From an uncultured Acidimicrobiales bacterium (lineage in GTDB: Bacteria; Actinomycetota; Acidimicrobiia; Acidimicrobiales; SHLQ01): DNA of 32,820 nucleotides. Location of the stretch: contig CALKGG010000033.1 of the NCBI GenBank assembly GCA_938084885.1, forward strand, positions 1 to 32,820. Reading direction: 5' to 3'. The stretch's first letter is position 1; every line of letters starts with the position of its first letter. The position numbers were made by a program, and so were the translations under genes. The notes beneath the pieces are model-generated. The model saw only the letters and a program-made list of their open reading frames with translations. It was not told the DNA's origin and did not search any database. Shown here in pieces: positions 30,845 through 32,820 of this stretch.

Positions 30845-32272
30845 ATGTTCATCAACGGTGAGTTTGTCGACGCCATCTCCGGCGACACGTTCGAAGTATC
30901 TAACCCCGCAACCGGCGAGACACTCGGGAGGGTGCCCGACGGGGATGCCCGCGACGCTGAGGCTGCAATCGCAGCGGCCCACGACGCGTTTGGTGAGTGG
31001 TCGAGGACGACCGCCTATGCGCGCGCCGACATCTTGATGACCGCGTGGCGCCTGATGGGGGAGCGTGCATCCGAACTCGCCGCCTTGATGACCGCAGAAC
31101 AAGGCAAGCCCTTGCGAGCCTCCGCCGCCGAGGTCAACTATGGGGCCGACTTCATCCGCTGGTTCGCCGAAGAAGCACGTCGGCTGACCGGTGAGTGGAT
31201 ACCGTCGGCGCGAGCAAACCAACGGTTCCTCTCGGTGCAGGCCCCGGTCGGCGTGGTCGCCGCGGTCACTCCTTGGAACTACCCAATGTCGATGCTCACC
31301 CGGAAGATGGCGCCAGCACTCGCTGCAGGGTGCACGATCGTGTTGAAGCCCGCCGAAGCAACACCGCTCAACGCAAAGGCGATCTTCGAAGTCTTTCACG
31401 ATGCGGGCGTACCCAGCGGGGTGATCAACATGGTCACCGCATCGAATCCAGCGCCCATCGGCGAGGTCTTCACGTCGGACCCACGGGTCGCAAAACTAAC
31501 GTTCACGGGTTCGACAGCTGTTGGGCGAGTGCTCGCGGGAGCTGCTGGCGCATCGCTCAAGCGGGTGTCGGTCGAGCTTGGTGGCCATGCACCGTTTATC
31601 GTGATGCCCGACGCCGATCCGGTTCATGCCGCCAAAGGTGCAGCAGCGCTGAAGTATCTCAACGCCGGACAGGCATGCATTAGCCCGAACCGGCTCTATG
31701 TCCCGTCGAACCTGGTCGATGCGTTCACCGAGACAATGGCGACCCGCGTCGGGCGAATCACGACCGGCGACGGTTCGGTCGAGGGGGTCGGGTGCGGTCC
31801 ACTGGTGAACGACGCGGCGGTCGCAAAGGTCGAAGCCCAAGTTGACGACGCCGTTGCCAAGGGCGCCGAGGCCGTCGTTGGAGGCACGAGACTCACCGAG
31901 GGCGACCACGCAAACGGCCACTTCTTCGCGCCGACCGTGCTGTCGGGTGTCACCAACGACATGATCATTTACCGTGAGGAGACCTTCGGCCCGGTCGCTC
32001 CGATCATTGCCTACGACGATCCCGACGAGGTCATCGACATGGCCAACGACACCAACTACGGCCTCGCCGCCTACGTCTACACGCTGGACCTGTCCACTGC
32101 GCTCAAGACGGTCGAGGCGCTGCGCTTCGGCATTATTGGGGTCAACGATGTCAACCCAACATCGGCGTCGGTGCCATTCGGTGGCATGAAGGACTCGGGT
32201 CTAGGTCGCGAGGGCGCCCGAGAGGGTTTGTCCGAATACCTCGAAACGAAGACGGCGGGCATCGCGCTATAG
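30845..32272 (+). CDS. NAD(P)-dependent aldehyde dehydrogenase, succinate-semialdehyde dehydrogenase-like
   Basis: Oxidises an aldehyde to the acid. The 475-residue product has the cofactor and active-site blocks of the family: TPWNYPMSMLTRKMAPALAAGC, LKPAEATPLNA, TFTGSTAVGR, general base Glu244 in VELGGHAPF, and nucleophile Cys278 in GQACISPNR, then EETFGPVAPI. It is closest in style to GabD-type enzymes. The ELGG motif is followed by His where Asn or Lys is usual. ATG 30845 was chosen because a TAGTCT box ends 6 nt upstream; GTG 30839 is the alternative. It is divergent from the PaaI-type thioesterases. Confidence 0.94.
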   Translation: MFINGEFVDAISGDTFEVSNPATGETLGRVPDGDARDAEAAIAAAHDAFGEWSRTTAYARADILMTAWRLMGERASELAALMTAEQGKPLRASAAEVNYGADFIRWFAEEARRLTGEWIPSARANQRFLSVQAPVGVVAAVTPWNYPMSMLTRKMAPALAAGCTIVLKPAEATPLNAKAIFEVFHDAGVPSGVINMVTASNPAPIGEVFTSDPRVAKLTFTGSTAVGRVLAGAAGASLKRVSVELGGHAPFIVMPDADPVHAAKGAAALKYLNAGQACISPNRLYVPSNLVDAFTETMATRVGRITTGDGSVEGVGCGPLVNDAAVAKVEAQVDDAVAKGAEAVVGGTRLTEGDHANGHFFAPTVLSGVTNDMIIYREETFGPVAPIIAYDDPDEVIDMANDTNYGLAAYVYTLDLSTALKTVEALRFGIIGVNDVNPTSASVPFGGMKDSGLGREGAREGLSEYLETKTAGIAL

Positions 32273-32319
32273 AAGCCGACCACGGTTGGATTGTTGGATT
32301 GGTGTCCATCAAGAGTTTC

Positions 32320-32344
32320 TCGACCTTCGCGGTTTCGACCTTCG
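32320..32344 (+). repeat. Direct repeat TCGACCTTCG, two copies at 15-bp spacing
   Basis: Copies at 32320-32329 and 32335-32344 in the 156-bp gap between the aldehyde dehydrogenase and the truncated gene. Direct repeats at this period can be regulator half-sites, but chance is not excluded. Nothing else notable is seen in this gap except the -10-like box at 32417. Confidence 0.3.
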
Positions 32345-32416
32345 TTGTGGCGTCGTTCGACTCATGCCCATCGCCGAGTAGTTCTTGGCGCTCTGTCTGG
32401 AGTGCGCTCACTGCTG

Positions 32417-32422
32417 TATCCT
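32417..32422 (+). promoter_or_regulatory. Putative -10 box for the leaderless truncated gene
   Basis: TATCCT ends exactly 6 nt before ATG 32429, identical in sequence and spacing to the box before the RNA methyltransferase at 13437. Confidence 0.45.
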
Positions 32423-32428
32423 CAGGTC

Positions 32429-32820
32429 ATGACCGGTGTCACATGGAATGAGCGCCAGCCAGGGGATTGGCTTGCCTCAAACGGCCGCTGGTATCCCAAA
32501 AGCCAGCATCCACGCAATTGGTCGACGCTCGCGCTTCCCCCAGCGCCCGGACATGGCGGGGTATCGCAGCTGCACAGTGAATCGTCGTCACGTCGAACAC
32601 AAGCCAACCAATCCACTCGAGGCCCCGTAACGCCAAAGGCGCAGGGGCCCGGATCATCGACGTCTGGCGCACGGTCGGGAAACTCGACCACTAGCGGTAC
32701 GCGCGACGTTGGCACCGCTGTGGTGCCGACTGGCAGACGTGTTGCCGACGCAACGGCCACCAAGGTTACGAGTTACAAGTACAGAATCGAGCGTGGCGCG
32801 GAAGAACCGGGCGCTCTACC
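32429..32820 (+). CDS. Partial gene: protein with N-terminal GRWYP motif and Ser/Thr/Gly-rich linker
   Basis: The reading frame from ATG 32429 stays open to the window edge (130 codons). The first 30 residues contain QPGDWLASNGRWYP, resembling the short Trp-rich N-terminal modules (DUF2510-like) common on actinobacterial membrane or envelope proteins. A disordered Ser/Thr/Gly/Arg-rich linker of about 70 residues follows. From about residue 108 a more ordered stretch begins (ATATKVTSYKYRIERG). The gene is cut by the window end, so domain content and function are unknown. A TATCCT box 6 nt before the ATG supports this start. Confidence 0.7.
   Translation, partial: MTGVTWNERQPGDWLASNGRWYPKSQHPRNWSTLALPPAPGHGGVSQLHSESSSRRTQANQSTRGPVTPKAQGPGSSTSGARSGNSTTSGTRDVGTAVVPTGRRVADATATKVTSYKYRIERGAEEPGAL

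Noticed and set aside
32151..32411. Minus-strand frame with KVETAKVEKL
   Set aside because: It overlaps the aldehyde dehydrogenase 3' end by over 100 bp, and the apparent repeat simply reflects the TCGACCTTCG direct repeat in the gap.
1..32820. CRISPR arrays, insertion sequences, rRNA, prophage genes, integrase or att-like duplications at tRNA-Leu
   Set aside because: None seen: no regularly spaced repeats, no transposase or integrase motifs, and no obvious duplicate of the tRNA 3' end in the window.

Overview
This is a gene-dense chromosomal stretch from an actinobacterium. I infer Acidimicrobiia (Ilumatobacter/Iamia-like) from four things: moderately high GC with strong codon bias, mec-murI-Rv1339-rph-rdgB gene content in the same order as Mycobacterium tuberculosis Rv1334-Rv1341, many genes whose start codon sits 6-7 nt behind a TAnnnT box (leaderless-type starts), and a GRWYP-type N-terminus on the last, truncated gene. 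The taxonomic call is inference; no rRNA is present. There is no CRISPR array, insertion sequence or prophage, and no gene-free stretch exceeds about 225 bp.

Left part (1-8.7 kb): pgi and smpB on the minus strand. Then comes a plus-strand block with a JAMM peptidase (mec-like), murI, a metallo-beta-lactamase-fold phosphodiesterase-like gene, a von Willebrand A lipoprotein, rph and rdgB, interrupted by one minus-strand SAM methyltransferase. The order matches the mycobacterial Rv1334-Rv1341 block, but cysO/cysM and the rhomboid gene are missing and the methyltransferase and lipoprotein are extra.

Middle (8.7-14.7 kb): a four-PAS GGDEF-EAL cyclic-di-GMP protein directly behind tRNA-Leu(UAG), then clpP, rpe and a TrmA/RumA-type RNA m5U methyltransferase. 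tRNA-Leu and clpP appear to diverge from one compact promoter with overlapping -10 boxes.

Type VII-like locus (14.8-20.7 kb): a 1402-residue FHA/two-transmembrane/three-ATPase EssC/EccC-type protein, a 166-residue WXG-like helical protein behind an AT-rich leader, and a GAF-LuxR regulator. No other classical ESX core gene is nearby. This is the most interesting system in the window.

Transport operon (20.8-28.8 kb): a long-chain-type acyl-CoA synthetase followed without a gap by a complete branched-chain-amino-acid-type ABC transporter (permease, permease, binding lipoprotein, two ATPases). The arrangement suggests import of a carboxylate followed by CoA activation. The region also carries a perfect 16-bp palindrome upstream and two strong intercistronic hairpins flanking the binding-protein gene.

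Right end (28.9-32.8 kb): a solitary bioB, two tandem hotdog thioesterases, and an aldehyde dehydrogenase divergent from them across only 22 bp, where two -10 boxes share the same TA. The window ends inside a gene with a GRWYP-type N-terminus and a Ser/Thr/Gly-rich linker.
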